Positions 1 through 7,410 of a stretch of 35,775 bases of DNA are shown one piece after another. Positions within the stretch are counted from its first letter, which is position 1; every line of letters starts with the position of its first letter. Below the pieces are notes generated by a model. That model did no database searches. It was not told where the DNA came from and saw only the letters and a list, made by a program, of their open reading frames with translations. Source of the DNA: Kosakonia oryziphila (GTDB taxonomy: Bacteria > Pseudomonadota > Gammaproteobacteria > Enterobacterales > Enterobacteriaceae); NCBI RefSeq assembly GCF_900094795.1, contig NZ_FMBC01000049.1, positions 1 to 35,775 on the forward strand, in the 5' to 3' direction. A program made the translations under genes and the position numbers.

Positions 1-989
1 GCGTCGCCAGTTGAAAAACCTTTCGGCGACTGCCGGAACATGCGCACCAGCGGAATTCCAACGGCCCCGGCGATGTCCTCCTTGAACTCGCTCAGCAGAT
101 CAGACAATCCGGCAAACGTATATGAGTGGGTTTCGAAGGTGTCCTCAGCGTCAATTAGTGTCATCCCTTCATTTGTCTGATACTGACGAACCATGTCCAT
201 TTGCTTGAGTAGTGATTCGAGTCCTTTACCACCCATCCCAATCAACTCTCGCAATTTTTTAACTTTCATTGTCCGCAAATGGGCCTTGTATGAAAGTTGG
301 GCCGCGCCGACACTGGTGCTGTCGTAGGACGTCAGACGGTCGAAGATGCGCTCAACGACTGACATACCCCATTCATTTTCAGTGATTTTCTGCTGGTAAG
401 GCAGTTTCACACCATCCATTCGAATGAGGCGGCTATGATGGAGTGTCCAGGCTGGCAAGCCCTGCGCCGTCGTCACGATGTCGTAGAACTCCGGTTTGCC
501 GAGGTGTGGGCCAAGCGTTTTAATGCGCCGCATCAGTTGCGGGTTGAGCATCCAGCGGTCAAGTACGGCCAGCCCTTTAAAGCTTCCTTTGCCGACTTTA
601 TCCAGGATCAGCGGTGTTAACGGCGCCTGCCCCTCAATGAGAATAAGCGCACCGGCACCGCCATAAAGCCGCGACCATTTCAGTGCCTCGTTGAGCGCCT
701 CCCAGAGTTGAAGCTCTTCAAATTTCGACTCCAGAATGCCGCGACGCTTCGGCTCAATCTCGCTGGTGATGCGCACACCTTTCTTTGTCATATCATCAGG
801 GATAGCGTCAACGGCAACGCCGATGATCCAGGATGAACGATAGGCCCACTCCACCAATAGCCGATTGCGGCTGGTGTAATTCGCCCGGTACGTTGATGCT
901 GCGTGCTGGTTGGGCTGCTGCATTCCGACGCGGGCAATAAAGTTATCGTAAGAGTCCGCCGTGGCGACTCGTTTTACTTGTTTCGCCAT
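1..989 (-). CDS. Phage portal protein, DUF1073/HI1409 type (partial, C-terminus outside window)
   Basis: Read on the minus strand from the ATG at 989, four bases after the terminase stop, this is 329 open codons running off the left edge. The protein starts MAKQVKRVATADSYDNF. Its last visible part contains AVGIPLVRMFRQSPKGFSTG, which matches the conserved portal segment (IPxxxLFGQSPxG). The position directly after the large terminase gene is the normal portal place. Portals form the dodecameric ring at the capsid vertex through which DNA is packaged. The family is DUF1073 (phage-associated HI1409). From memory, some databases now name it 'anti-CBASS Acb1 family', because some members carry an Acb1-like C-terminal domain. 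That part would lie outside the window and cannot be judged. Confidence 0.85.
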   Translation of the reverse strand, partial: MAKQVKRVATADSYDNFIARVGMQQPNQHAASTYRANYTSRNRLLVEWAYRSSWIIGVAVDAIPDDMTKKGVRITSEIEPKRRGILESKFEELQLWEALNEALKWSRLYGGAGALILIEGQAPLTPLILDKVGKGSFKGLAVLDRWMLNPQLMRRIKTLGPHLGKPEFYDIVTTAQGLPAWTLHHSRLIRMDGVKLPYQQKITENEWGMSVVERIFDRLTSYDSTSVGAAQLSYKAHLRTMKVKKLRELIGMGGKGLESLLKQMDMVRQYQTNEGMTLIDAEDTFETHSYTFAGLSDLLSEFKEDIAGAVGIPLVRMFRQSPKGFSTGD

Positions 990-993
990 GCGT

Positions 994-2610
994 TTATGCT
1001 CCGAATTTCAGCCAGACATCAAGAGAGGAATCCATTGGCGCGTAATTGATCATTACAGAGTCCGCAAGGTTCGGTGATTTTGTGCCTTCTGGCTGTTTAT
1101 TCACAGATATTTTACCCACCCCGTTAATGGCGTAGGTTGGTTGTGAAAGCTCGATAATAAGTTTGTCTTTGTTTTTCATTGTGCTGCTGATGGAAATGAT
1201 TTCATCAGGGTTGTAGGGTTTACCCTCTTCAACCGCGCGGTAAGTGTTGCGGAAGAGCTTACGCAGATGCCACCAGCTCTGGGCTTTCGCGTTGGCAAAA
1301 AAATCTTTGTTCAGGCGAGCATTCTGGCCGTTATCCCCTTTCACCGCCTCTTCATCCGGATCAAATACGCCACCGCTGCCGCGAAACGGAGTGGCTATAA
1401 TCATTGGTCGTTGAACGGCAGTACGCTGCTCGTTAATAACCCTCGCATCACCACGCGCACCGGCACCAAGCCCGTCCTCGTCGAAACGAAACTCTGTCAG
1501 GTTGTCCGCTTCGCAGTAGCCGAAGACCTTCTCGACAGAACCGTAAATATCACTGCCGACACCTGACCATTCCCGGACGTTCTCCAGCAGAAACCCGTGG
1601 CGGGTGGAAAAGGCGTTTTTGTCTTTGCCCTCATCGGCCACATCCATTGCGCCAAGACGCTTACCAGTGGGCTGAATGCCAAGTTTGATATGAGCATCAA
1701 TGGCAGCCTGTACCCATTCGGAGGGAATAAGCACGCCCTCTGCCGAGGCGCTGTAATTTAAATCAAGCTCCTGGGCAACAATCACCGGGTTATCAATTTT
1801 GTCGCATTCTGCGTGATACCACTCATCGTCTTTGCGTGGATCGCTGCGCCAGTGGAACGTAAATACCGGAATTTTTCCGCCATGCCGTTTCTGGGCAAAC
1901 GGGTTAGCCATACCATTGACCGAGCTGAGATCGATACGGCATCGGGTCGTCTGTGATAACGCCGCATCAATCAGCAGCGGGCGCGCCAGGAATGCAGACT
2001 CATCCACAAAATAAAGCGTTGTACGGTCACCACGGCCAATGTTATCGCCCGCTTCACCCTTAATAATCGCGCCGGAATCAGGAAACTCCACCTCCATGAA
2101 TCGGGAGTGTTTTTTTTCATTCCAGCCACCACGAAATTCAACAGGTAGTTGTTCAATGAATTTTCTGGCTTTCCAGAAGAGTGATTTAGGATCGCTTGTT
2201 GAATCCACATACATCTCTTTGCGACTACCAAAGCCAATCACCATGTCTTTGTTAAACAGGCACAAGGTGCAGGCAAGGCCAACGGAAGTCCAGCTAAGCC
2301 CCATCTCACGGCTTTTCTCTGTAATCCCGTTTTCGCGGTTGGAACGCCGATCCAGTATCCAGTTAATCCACTCTTCCTGCTTTGGGAAAAGAAGGAACGG
2401 GATAGTTACCGGCAGACCGTAATCGATGTTTCGCGGGTCAGATGTCATCCCCCAGTCGATGATGAACTGGGCCGGGTTATTGCGATAAAACTGCCTGAGT
2501 GCCGGTATCATTTCAGGCTGCTGCCGGATGCGCTGTAGCCGTTCGGTGCGCCATGCAAACACGGCGCTATAGTCCGGTTTTTTGAAGTCGAACGGAAACG
2601 GGAGCGGCAT
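994..2610 (-). CDS. Phage terminase large subunit (TerL)
   Basis: This 538-aa protein is the ATP-driven packaging motor and headful/cos nuclease. The N-terminal ATPase has a Walker A-like segment [10 protein letters not shown] (about 98-107), and a Walker B with catalytic acid in [10 protein letters not shown] (about 197-206, D203/E204). The C-terminal RNase H-like nuclease shows acidic residues in [25 protein letters not shown] and, near the end, [10 protein letters not shown]. Length is typical for the family. The start is the ATG at 2610. Upstream (5' on the minus strand) is the small subunit and downstream is the portal, giving a standard packaging module TerS-TerL-portal. No disruption is visible. 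Confidence 0.93.
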   Translation of the reverse strand: MPLPFPFDFKKPDYSAVFAWRTERLQRIRQQPEMIPALRQFYRNNPAQFIIDWGMTSDPRNIDYGLPVTIPFLLFPKQEEWINWILDRRSNRENGITEKSREMGLSWTSVGLACTLCLFNKDMVIGFGSRKEMYVDSTSDPKSLFWKARKFIEQLPVEFRGGWNEKKHSRFMEVEFPDSGAIIKGEAGDNIGRGDRTTLYFVDESAFLARPLLIDAALSQTTRCRIDLSSVNGMANPFAQKRHGGKIPVFTFHWRSDPRKDDEWYHAECDKIDNPVIVAQELDLNYSASAEGVLIPSEWVQAAIDAHIKLGIQPTGKRLGAMDVADEGKDKNAFSTRHGFLLENVREWSGVGSDIYGSVEKVFGYCEADNLTEFRFDEDGLGAGARGDARVINEQRTAVQRPMIIATPFRGSGGVFDPDEEAVKGDNGQNARLNKDFFANAKAQSWWHLRKLFRNTYRAVEEGKPYNPDEIISISSTMKNKDKLIIELSQPTYAINGVGKISVNKQPEGTKSPNLADSVMINYAPMDSSLDVWLKFGA

Positions 2611-2808
2611 AGTAAATTTCCGGAAATTTGACCCGATTTAACATAATGGACGTTACCCGAACTGGCGGAATAGCACTCATCGGGCGTTTGGCGCGAGAGA
2701 GCTATTTCCACCAATAAAGTGGCAAAAACCGGGTGAATAAAACATGCATAAAACAGGTCAAAAAGTGCATAGCGTTTTTTCAGTTCAAAACGCCTGTTTT
2801 TGCATTTT
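2611..2808. repeat. Structured terS-terL intergenic spacer with palindromes
   Basis: The 198 bp between terS and terL carry no credible gene. At 2614-2629 there is a perfect 16-bp palindrome, AAATTTCCGGAAATTT, just ahead of the TerL start. At 2750-2800 two nested inverted repeats occur: outer arms AAAACAGG (2750-2757) and CCTGTTTT (2793-2800), inner arms GCGTTTT (2772-2778) and AAAACGC (2787-2793). A spacer of this size inside an otherwise compact late operon is unusual. It could hold a packaging (cos/pac) site or an RNA structure; both are inference. Confidence 0.55.
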
Positions 2809-3411
2809 TCAGCCCATGAGTTTTTTGTAGGCGTCTGCCGCTTCGTGTGGAGTCAGGCTTACGGTGCTGGCTTTGTCTACCTCACCTTTATTGGTGAACG
2901 GTTCGAATACTTTCGGCGCTTCCAGCTCCATAAGCAGAGTTGCCGGAACCTTTATCCCCTCAGCCTCAAGCAGCTGTGCCGCCTCAAGCGCGTTATATTT
3001 TCCGGCCACCTTATGTTTCATCACGTCGCGAAGCACATCACGCTGGCGTTCTTCCTCGCCGTACATGCTGTGTCCAAGGCCAAGAGATTTAGCGAATACG
3101 GCCACGTCATTGTGGGTGGGTAGCACATCCTCAATGGTTGTTTTCATCCCATCTGCAGATTTGGTGACCACCTTCCTTTTTCGAACATCCAGGCTCCTGC
3201 CCGCCACGCTGTTGATTTTCTCCATCAGCACTTCGCGTGCCTCAGTGAATGCACGATCCAGATCAGGATGCTCTTTCCGCCAGTTCCTGATAGTCGCTTC
3301 GTCAATCCCTAACCGCTGGGCAACCATGCGATTTGATATTTTGTTACGTGCCAACGCCATATCAACAACGATCCCGACGTAGGCCTTTTTAAAACTATGT
3401 TTACGGGCCAT
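2809..3411 (-). CDS. Phage terminase small subunit (TerS)
   Basis: A 200-aa protein immediately upstream of TerL in transcription order. The N-terminal 35 residues hold a helix-turn-helix of the terminase type (NRMVAQRLGIDEATIRNWRK), followed by a basic, helical middle region expected for oligomerisation. The C-terminal part (about 145-200) would contact TerL. TerS recognises the packaging start on the phage concatemer. A moderate Shine-Dalgarno (GGTAAGCGT) precedes the ATG at 3411. The family was inferred from the HTH, the length and its place next to TerL. Confidence 0.85.
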   Translation of the reverse strand: MARKHSFKKAYVGIVVDMALARNKISNRMVAQRLGIDEATIRNWRKEHPDLDRAFTEAREVLMEKINSVAGRSLDVRKRKVVTKSADGMKTTIEDVLPTHNDVAVFAKSLGLGHSMYGEEERQRDVLRDVMKHKVAGKYNALEAAQLLEAEGIKVPATLLMELEAPKVFEPFTNKGEVDKASTVSLTPHEAADAYKKLMG

Positions 3412-3657
3412 ACGCTTACCTGATATCGGTGACTGTTTATATTTTGTTCAAAATCATTTTTCCGCATTTTGCGTGCGGAATAATTCTGCCAAAAAATCCG
3501 CTTTCAGGCCGCTGCCTGTCTGCGTTTGAGTGCGGAATTAAAAAGCCGAAAAAATGCGGAGTTATCGATTTTTCTCCAAAACTGCGATTTGGTGCTCTCA
3601 GGCCGCATGAAACGGGGAGATAGTGGATCGCCCTACTATTTCCATTATGTGGGTTAC
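3412..3657. repeat. Repeat-bearing spacer upstream of terS
   Basis: This 246-bp spacer between the recombinase stop and terS has no credible coding sequence. GTGCGGAAT occurs at 3473-3481 and again at 3530-3538, with a related TGCGGA at 3555-3560. The first copy is also the right arm of an inverted repeat, TTCCGCA (3460-3466) with TGCGGAA (3474-3480). Iterated short motifs next to terS are what a TerS-binding packaging site often looks like, but they might instead belong to the adjacent recombinase. Confidence 0.5.
3616..3643. repeat. Inverted repeat beside the late-region recombinase
   Basis: GGAGATAGT (3616-3624) and ACTATTTCC (3635-3643) form 9-bp arms matching at 8 of 9 positions, separated by 10 bp, only 14 bp beyond the stop codon of the tyrosine recombinase. 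No T-run follows on the minus strand, so it is a poor terminator. Paired short arms around a 6-10 bp spacer resemble a tyrosine-recombinase core site; this is inference. Confidence 0.4.
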
Positions 3658-4662
3658 TCAGTCCAGATCCATGTCCACCGGCGCACAGAACAGATGCCCA
3701 TAAACATCAATGGTGGTTCTGATATTCACATGCCCGATAAGGCGGGAAACATGCGTGATGTCGACGCCCCTGGCTGCCAGCCTGGACACTGCAAAATGTC
3801 GGAGGTGGTGAAATCGCCTGATACCATGCGCTGACAGCGTTTTCTGTAGAATTCCCTGCGTGCCGTAGTTGATGGACAATGGCGCGCCAGTAAAGCTGTT
3901 TGATACCAGCGGCTGAGTTGTCCCGAAGTGCTCCATATTCAGCAGGGAAAGAAGCTCTCTTGGCATTCTCACCTGACGCTCTACCCCGCGTTTTAGCCCT
4001 TCCCGAATAACGCCATTGACGATATGTCGCCGGATTTTGATTGTTTCGTGGGAAACGTCCTCGTAGGTCACTGCCAGAGCTTCCCCGAGGCGCAGACCGC
4101 AAATCCCGAGCCAGCATGCAATTCGTTCCCGCTGCGGCGCTGTGTTGAGTAAATTTCGTACAGTTTCCCGTGAAGGGATCGTTATGGGTCGACGATGCCT
4201 GCGAACCGGACGATCAACCGGATTAAACGTGATGAGCCTTTTTTCTTCCAGGAGGAAGAACGCCGAACGAATCCAGCGATGGCATCCGGGGCGAACTGAA
4301 TCGGTGATATCACGGTGACTGATCCGGAGAACGTTTTTTTCCAGTATCGCCCCCTGAACAGCCAGAAGGTCGTGACGGCATTTACTGTAAGAGGAAAGCC
4401 GTATGATGTTTTTTTCCAGCTTGTTGGCCTGATAACCGAGAAAAAAAAAGATTAACTTACGGAACGTCCATGAATGGTCTATTCCGCTCCAGTTGGCGGT
4501 TCGACAATCCAGTTCGATATTCTGTTTTTGCCAGAAAAGATGTGCGGCATCATCAATATTCTTAAAAATACGACGGCGTCCATGACCGGATTTTTCATCC
4601 TTCCAGTGGACGTAATATTTTGATTGTCCATTGGCATCAGTGGATTCTTTTATCGAAGCCAT
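3658..4662 (-). CDS. Second tyrosine recombinase (site-specific integrase family) in the late module
   Basis: The 334-aa protein has the tyrosine recombinase catalytic set in its C-terminal half: Arg in GICGLRLGEAL, His-x-x-Arg in RRFHHLRHFAVSRL, His in HVSRLIGHVN, and the nucleophile Tyr in TTIDVYGHLF close to the end. The N-terminal part (YYVHWKDEKSGHGRRR) looks like a short arm-binding domain followed by a core-binding domain. A GAGGG Shine-Dalgarno precedes the ATG at 4662. It is unrelated in detail to the prophage's own integrase at 18102-19283, and it sits between the lysis and packaging genes, where an integrase is not expected. It could be a DNA inverter, the integrase of a smaller inserted element, or a cargo (moron) gene. 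Confidence 0.88.
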   Translation of the reverse strand: MASIKESTDANGQSKYYVHWKDEKSGHGRRRIFKNIDDAAHLFWQKQNIELDCRTANWSGIDHSWTFRKLIFFFLGYQANKLEKNIIRLSSYSKCRHDLLAVQGAILEKNVLRISHRDITDSVRPGCHRWIRSAFFLLEEKRLITFNPVDRPVRRHRRPITIPSRETVRNLLNTAPQRERIACWLGICGLRLGEALAVTYEDVSHETIKIRRHIVNGVIREGLKRGVERQVRMPRELLSLLNMEHFGTTQPLVSNSFTGAPLSINYGTQGILQKTLSAHGIRRFHHLRHFAVSRLAARGVDITHVSRLIGHVNIRTTIDVYGHLFCAPVDMDLD

Positions 4663-4728
4663 ACTGAACAGCCCTCAACAATTAACATTATCGAAGCCCA
4701 TCATTGAAGAGCTTCTGTAATATCAGCG

Positions 4729-5118
4729 TTAAATAGGAGTAAAGCGGAAATTGGTGACATATCTAGCCGCCACAAAAACGCTCCCTTTCAGGTCTTTATT
4801 AGCTGCACAGCAATAATATTCCCCATCCACTACCGGTTGGTCTTGATCCGAATAGCCCAGTATTTTTTTACCATCATTCAGTTCAAAGACTGCCTCATAA
4901 ACGGTTTTTCCGGTATCGGCAGGCTCACAATCAGTTATATAAATGGATGATTCACTGGAGGTTATTCTTTTACCAACGTCTAGACCCGCTACCATCGCAG
5001 CTTTTATTAAAGCTGAAAGTGCATTTTCTTCATTTGTTTGTTGTAAATCATATTTGAATTCAACACCCCACGGCTTAGGCAATCCAAGTATGCATACGCT
5101 TAAAGTATCTTTTTTCAT
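4729..5118 (-). CDS. Hypothetical protein, 129 aa
   Basis: I do not recognise this protein. It is soluble-looking, with no signal peptide or membrane segment. It begins MKKDTLSVCILGLPKPWGVE and ends in a beta-rich stretch (GEYYCCAANKDLKGSVFV, then VTNFRFTPI), with a CC pair near residue 103. The ribosome binding site is weak, and the DNA is more AT-rich than the neighbouring late genes. It stands alone between the small membrane protein and the second recombinase, so it may have arrived together with the recombinase as cargo. That link rests only on proximity and composition. Confidence 0.6.
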   Translation of the reverse strand: MKKDTLSVCILGLPKPWGVEFKYDLQQTNEENALSALIKAAMVAGLDVGKRITSSESSIYITDCEPADTGKTVYEAVFELNDGKKILGYSDQDQPVVDGEYYCCAANKDLKGSVFVAARYVTNFRFTPI

Positions 5119-5216
5119 ATTTCACAATCTCGCACTAAAGTAATTTTCGGTTTTGCAAACCGCCACGCGATCTTAATTTTTGCTCGCTGAAATAATTTCC
5201 ACATTTAAACATGCCA

Positions 5217-5645
5217 TCATGCCGCCTCATTCGTTTTCAGTGAAGCTACATTGTCGCGGGCCAGCGAAGTAAACAGGCGAAGATAAAAAGACATCAGCGC
5301 ATAGCAGACGGCCGTAAAAACCCACCCACCATATGCCAATAGACAACAGATAATGATCAACTTCAGCCAACCGACTGAACGGAGGAACAGATTCTTTTTT
5401 TTCGCTATGCCGCCAACAATTTCCAGTGCCTTACGGCGAGACTCTTCATCTTTTGCACTTTTAGCTGCATAGCTCAGGATGTAAACCAGCGGGCCGATAA
5501 AAAAGGCCAAAGCCATAATTACCCAGTAAGCGGCGACCGTTAGCCCTATTAACGATTGAACGCCAGTTATTGATGAATAAAGCAGGATAATCAGCAGCGC
5601 ATAGTCAGAGGCGCTTGTAATCAGGCTGGTGAAAAACTTTTTCAT
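5217..5645 (-). CDS. Small polytopic inner-membrane protein, 142 aa
   Basis: The start is set by AAAAGGAAATACC directly before the ATG at 5645; the open frame extends further upstream but without a ribosome site. The protein (MKKFFTSLITSASDYALLII...) has about four hydrophobic segments (near residues 13-32, 35-58, 90-108 and 108-128), with a charged, basic cytoplasmic loop (KSAKDEESRRKALEIVGG, then KKK) in the middle. The function is unknown. It lies after the lysis cassette behind a terminator and a large stem-loop, so it may be an independently expressed lysogenic-conversion or exclusion gene. That is inference from layout. Confidence 0.7.
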   Translation of the reverse strand: MKKFFTSLITSASDYALLIILLYSSITGVQSLIGLTVAAYWVIMALAFFIGPLVYILSYAAKSAKDEESRRKALEIVGGIAKKKNLFLRSVGWLKLIIICCLLAYGGWVFTAVCYALMSFYLRLFTSLARDNVASLKTNEAA

Positions 5646-5662
5646 GGTATTTCCTTTTAGGG

Positions 5663-5716
5663 GTGAGCCTGTCGCACGGCAAAGCCGCCAAGAGCAAACG
5701 GCTTGCCCAGGCTCAC
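5663..5716 (-). ncRNA. Long stable stem-loop in the leader of the 142-aa membrane protein
   Basis: On the minus strand the arms GTGAGCCTG and CAGGCTCAC (5708-5716 and 5663-5671) pair perfectly over 9 bp. Inside them GGCAAGCCG pairs with CGGCTTTGCC with one bulge, giving an almost continuous 18-bp stem and an 11-nt loop. It lies between a terminator and the ribosome site of the membrane protein. It could be a structured 5' leader or a small RNA; no known family is recognised. Confidence 0.45.
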
Positions 5717-5754
5717 TACTGAAAGACTCTTTTTTGATGCGCGTGCGAGGCGCA

Positions 5755-5790
5755 TAAAAAAGCCCCGCCATTTGCGAGGCTCTGTTTTTT
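5755..5790 (-). terminator. Rho-independent terminator (possibly bidirectional)
   Basis: Stem AGCCCCGC (5761-5768) with GCGAGGCT (5774-5781), one wobble pair, and loop CATTT. A T-run follows on the minus strand (A6 at 5756-5761 on the plus strand), and T7 follows on the plus side. It lies just after the 88-aa gene and separates it from the membrane protein gene. Confidence 0.75.
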
Positions 5791-5797
5791 TGCCACT

Positions 5798-6064
5798 TTA
5801 CGCAGTGGCAGCGACTGAACCGGCTGTGCTGGTAGCCATTGCTTCTGGCGCAGCGTCAGTTTCAGCCTGTAGTTTTTTCAGGCGCTCCTGAACTTCGGCT
5901 TCAATCTCAGCTTCCTTCGCTTGCGCAGCAGCCGCCGCGGCTTCCACTTTTGCGGCGGCCTTCGTTTTGAGCCAGTCGCGGATTTTTACCCAGCCACCAG
6001 CGATTAACAGAAACGCGGTGCCCACGGTGGAAAAGTACAGCAATACGGTTTCATAGAACGTCAT
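5798..6064 (-). CDS. Membrane-anchored Ala/Glu-rich coiled-coil protein, 88 aa
   Basis: The protein has one N-terminal membrane segment (TVLLYFSTVGTAFLLIAGGW, about 6-25). A long, low-complexity helical tail rich in Ala, Glu and Lys follows (about 32-70), likely a coiled coil. Its ATG overlaps the stop of the spanin gene (ATGA at 6064-6061), so it is translationally coupled to the lysis cassette. The function is unknown; it might assist holin or spanin action or be structural. I do not recognise a named family. Confidence 0.65.
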   Translation of the reverse strand: MTFYETVLLYFSTVGTAFLLIAGGWVKIRDWLKTKAAAKVEAAAAAAQAKEAEIEAEVQERLKKLQAETDAAPEAMATSTAGSVAATA

Positions 6065-6590
6065 TTTGTTTTTACCTGCCTGAGTTGTTCAGCCTGTTGA
6101 ATGGCTGAAAGTTGATTGTTGGCTTTCTCTATTGCCGCCAGCAGTGGCTGAATCCACAGAACAGCCTGGCAATATGTCAGGGTGCTGGTGGCAGCGGTGC
6201 CAGCACCTGCTGTGTCAGTTCCGCCGGAAGTGGTGTGCATTGCGCTGACACGTAGACGGTACGTGTAGTCGAGCAGCCCGTTAGCAATGTCAGCAGGAAC
6301 AGGCAGATCGCAAGTTTTCTCCCGCTTGAGAATCGTTCGGTATTCAATGACGGTTTCCTCTGCTTTTGCATCCACGCTTTTGTTCTGGTTCGCTGTGGTA
6401 CTGGCGATGCTGTTAAACGCCTGCTGCTGGTCGGCCTGCATCTGAATGACTTTGGCCTGAACGAGCACATTAGCTTCAGCTGTATCGGCGCGGCTGCTGT
6501 TGCTCTCGTAGCGATAACCGAAGAAAACTCCGAGGCCTGCCACCAGCAGGATCAGAAACACAATGATGCTGGCGCGGGTTTCGGCGCTCA
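6061..6590 (-). CDS. Rz/LysB-like inner-membrane spanin (i-spanin)
   Basis: I-spanins join the inner and outer membranes in the last step of lysis. The 176-aa protein has an N-terminal signal anchor (SIIVFLILLVAGLGVFFGYR, about 8-27), then a long helical periplasmic stretch (about 30-95). An overlapping lipoprotein gene in another frame confirms the identity. The ATG at 6590 follows the endolysin stop directly; a TTG 18 bases upstream (6609) is a possible alternative start, but it has no better ribosome site. The downstream 88-aa gene overlaps its stop. Confidence 0.85.
6177..6347 (-). CDS. Rz1/LysC-like outer-membrane lipoprotein spanin (o-spanin), nested in the i-spanin gene
   Basis: This gene lies wholly inside the i-spanin gene in another frame. 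The protein has a lipoprotein signal, FSSGRKLAICLFLLTLLTGC, whose lipobox is LLTGC, followed by a short proline-containing tail ending LAPLPPAP. I place the start at a TTG (6347) because AGAGGAAACCG lies just upstream, giving a 56-aa precursor and about 33 aa after cleavage. An in-frame ATG further upstream has no good ribosome site and would lengthen the basic leader. Nested Rz/Rz1 pairs are characteristic of Gram-negative phages. Confidence 0.85.
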   Translation of the reverse strand: MNTERFSSGRKLAICLFLLTLLTGCSTTRTVYVSAQCTPLPAELTQQVLAPLPPAP

Positions 6591-7112
6591 TCACGCACCA
6601 TCCAGGCAAAGCTGTTTCTCTGCTGCGCGGCGCGTTACCAGTCCCGGCAACTTCACACCGCTGGCATAAACCCAGCGCGGGAACTGCTGGCAGGCATCAA
6701 CCGTCTTCCCCTGGCGCAGCAGCCAGAACAGCGTCGATTTCTGCATGGCGCCGCAACCAACATTGAACGTGATCGACGTGACGGCGGAAAACGTGTTGTC
6801 ACTCAGCTTCACGCCAGCGGCGTAGCTGTTGACGCACTTCTCAGCCTGAAGGATGTTTTTCTCCCAGTCGGCGGCGATCTGCGTATCGGTCTTGCGGGTA
6901 CCAGCTTTAACGCCGTGGGTGTTGCCGATACCATCAGTGAGGACGCCCGCCGGGCAAACATACGGATCACGACGGCATGCCTCTGCATTGCCGATTAGCT
7001 CAAGCCCGCGCTCGTTAGTGCGAACTTGTCCAGCATGCAGCACGATAGCGATGATCGTTCCGACAGAACAAACCACACCAACCGCCCCGCCGGCTTTTTT
7101 AATCGCTGACAT
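6591..7112 (-). CDS. Phage endolysin, GH24 lysozyme with SAR (signal-anchor-release) domain
   Basis: The 173-aa muramidase cleaves the glycan of peptidoglycan. The catalytic signature E-8aa-C-5aa-T is visible as E(ACRRDPYV)C(PAGVL)T, around residues 45-60, as in P21-type lysozymes. The N-terminus has a weakly hydrophobic, Gly/Ala-rich stretch (AGGAVGVVCSVGTIIAIVL), typical of SAR domains that let the enzyme reach the periplasm by Sec and be released when the membrane is depolarised. The protein is cysteine-rich, which in this class can control activation. The start overlaps the holin gene by 14 bases and the stop abuts the spanin start. Confidence 0.92.
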   Translation of the reverse strand: MSAIKKAGGAVGVVCSVGTIIAIVLHAGQVRTNERGLELIGNAEACRRDPYVCPAGVLTDGIGNTHGVKAGTRKTDTQIAADWEKNILQAEKCVNSYAAGVKLSDNTFSAVTSITFNVGCGAMQKSTLFWLLRQGKTVDACQQFPRWVYASGVKLPGLVTRRAAEKQLCLDGA

Positions 7113-7410
7113 ATCCCACCTTTTTCATTGCCTCAGTTACCACCTCAGCCGAGGCCGGGCGCTCATGAGCCGGTTTATTCGCAACGTCGTGGAGATACTC
7201 CTCCAGCAGTCGGGTGCGTTTACGTTCTTCTTCCAGCCGCTGTCGCTCTTCTTTACGTTTCGCGTAATACGTCTTGATAGTGAAATAGGCAGATATCAGT
7301 GCCCCAAGAATGAAGACGTAATCCTGCAACGACAGAAGAGAAAAGCCAGCAAGCAGCGACGACCACCAGTACGGCAGGTTGTGTCCATCTGTTGAATTCA
7401 TACGTTGCAT
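7099..7410 (-). CDS. Phage holin, HP1-like
   Basis: The start is the ATG at 7410, fixed by a strong GGAGGT seven bases upstream; a longer open frame exists but lacks a site. The 103-aa protein has hydrophobic segments around residues 14-30 and 31-48 (SLLAGFSLLSLQDYVFILGA, then LISAYFTI). A strongly charged coiled-coil tail follows (YYAKRKEERQRLEEERKRTR). That shape, and the position directly before the endolysin with overlapping stop and start, fits a pinholin-type or HP1-family holin that triggers SAR endolysin release. The exact class is uncertain. Confidence 0.75.
   Translation of the reverse strand: MQRMNSTDGHNLPYWWSSLLAGFSLLSLQDYVFILGALISAYFTIKTYYAKRKEERQRLEEERKRTRLLEEYLHDVANKPAHERPASAEVVTEAMKKVGYVSD

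Noticed and set aside
5217-5771. Longer 184-aa form of the membrane protein
   Set aside because: The extra N-terminus reads through a stem-loop and terminator; the ATG at 5645 has a good ribosome site.
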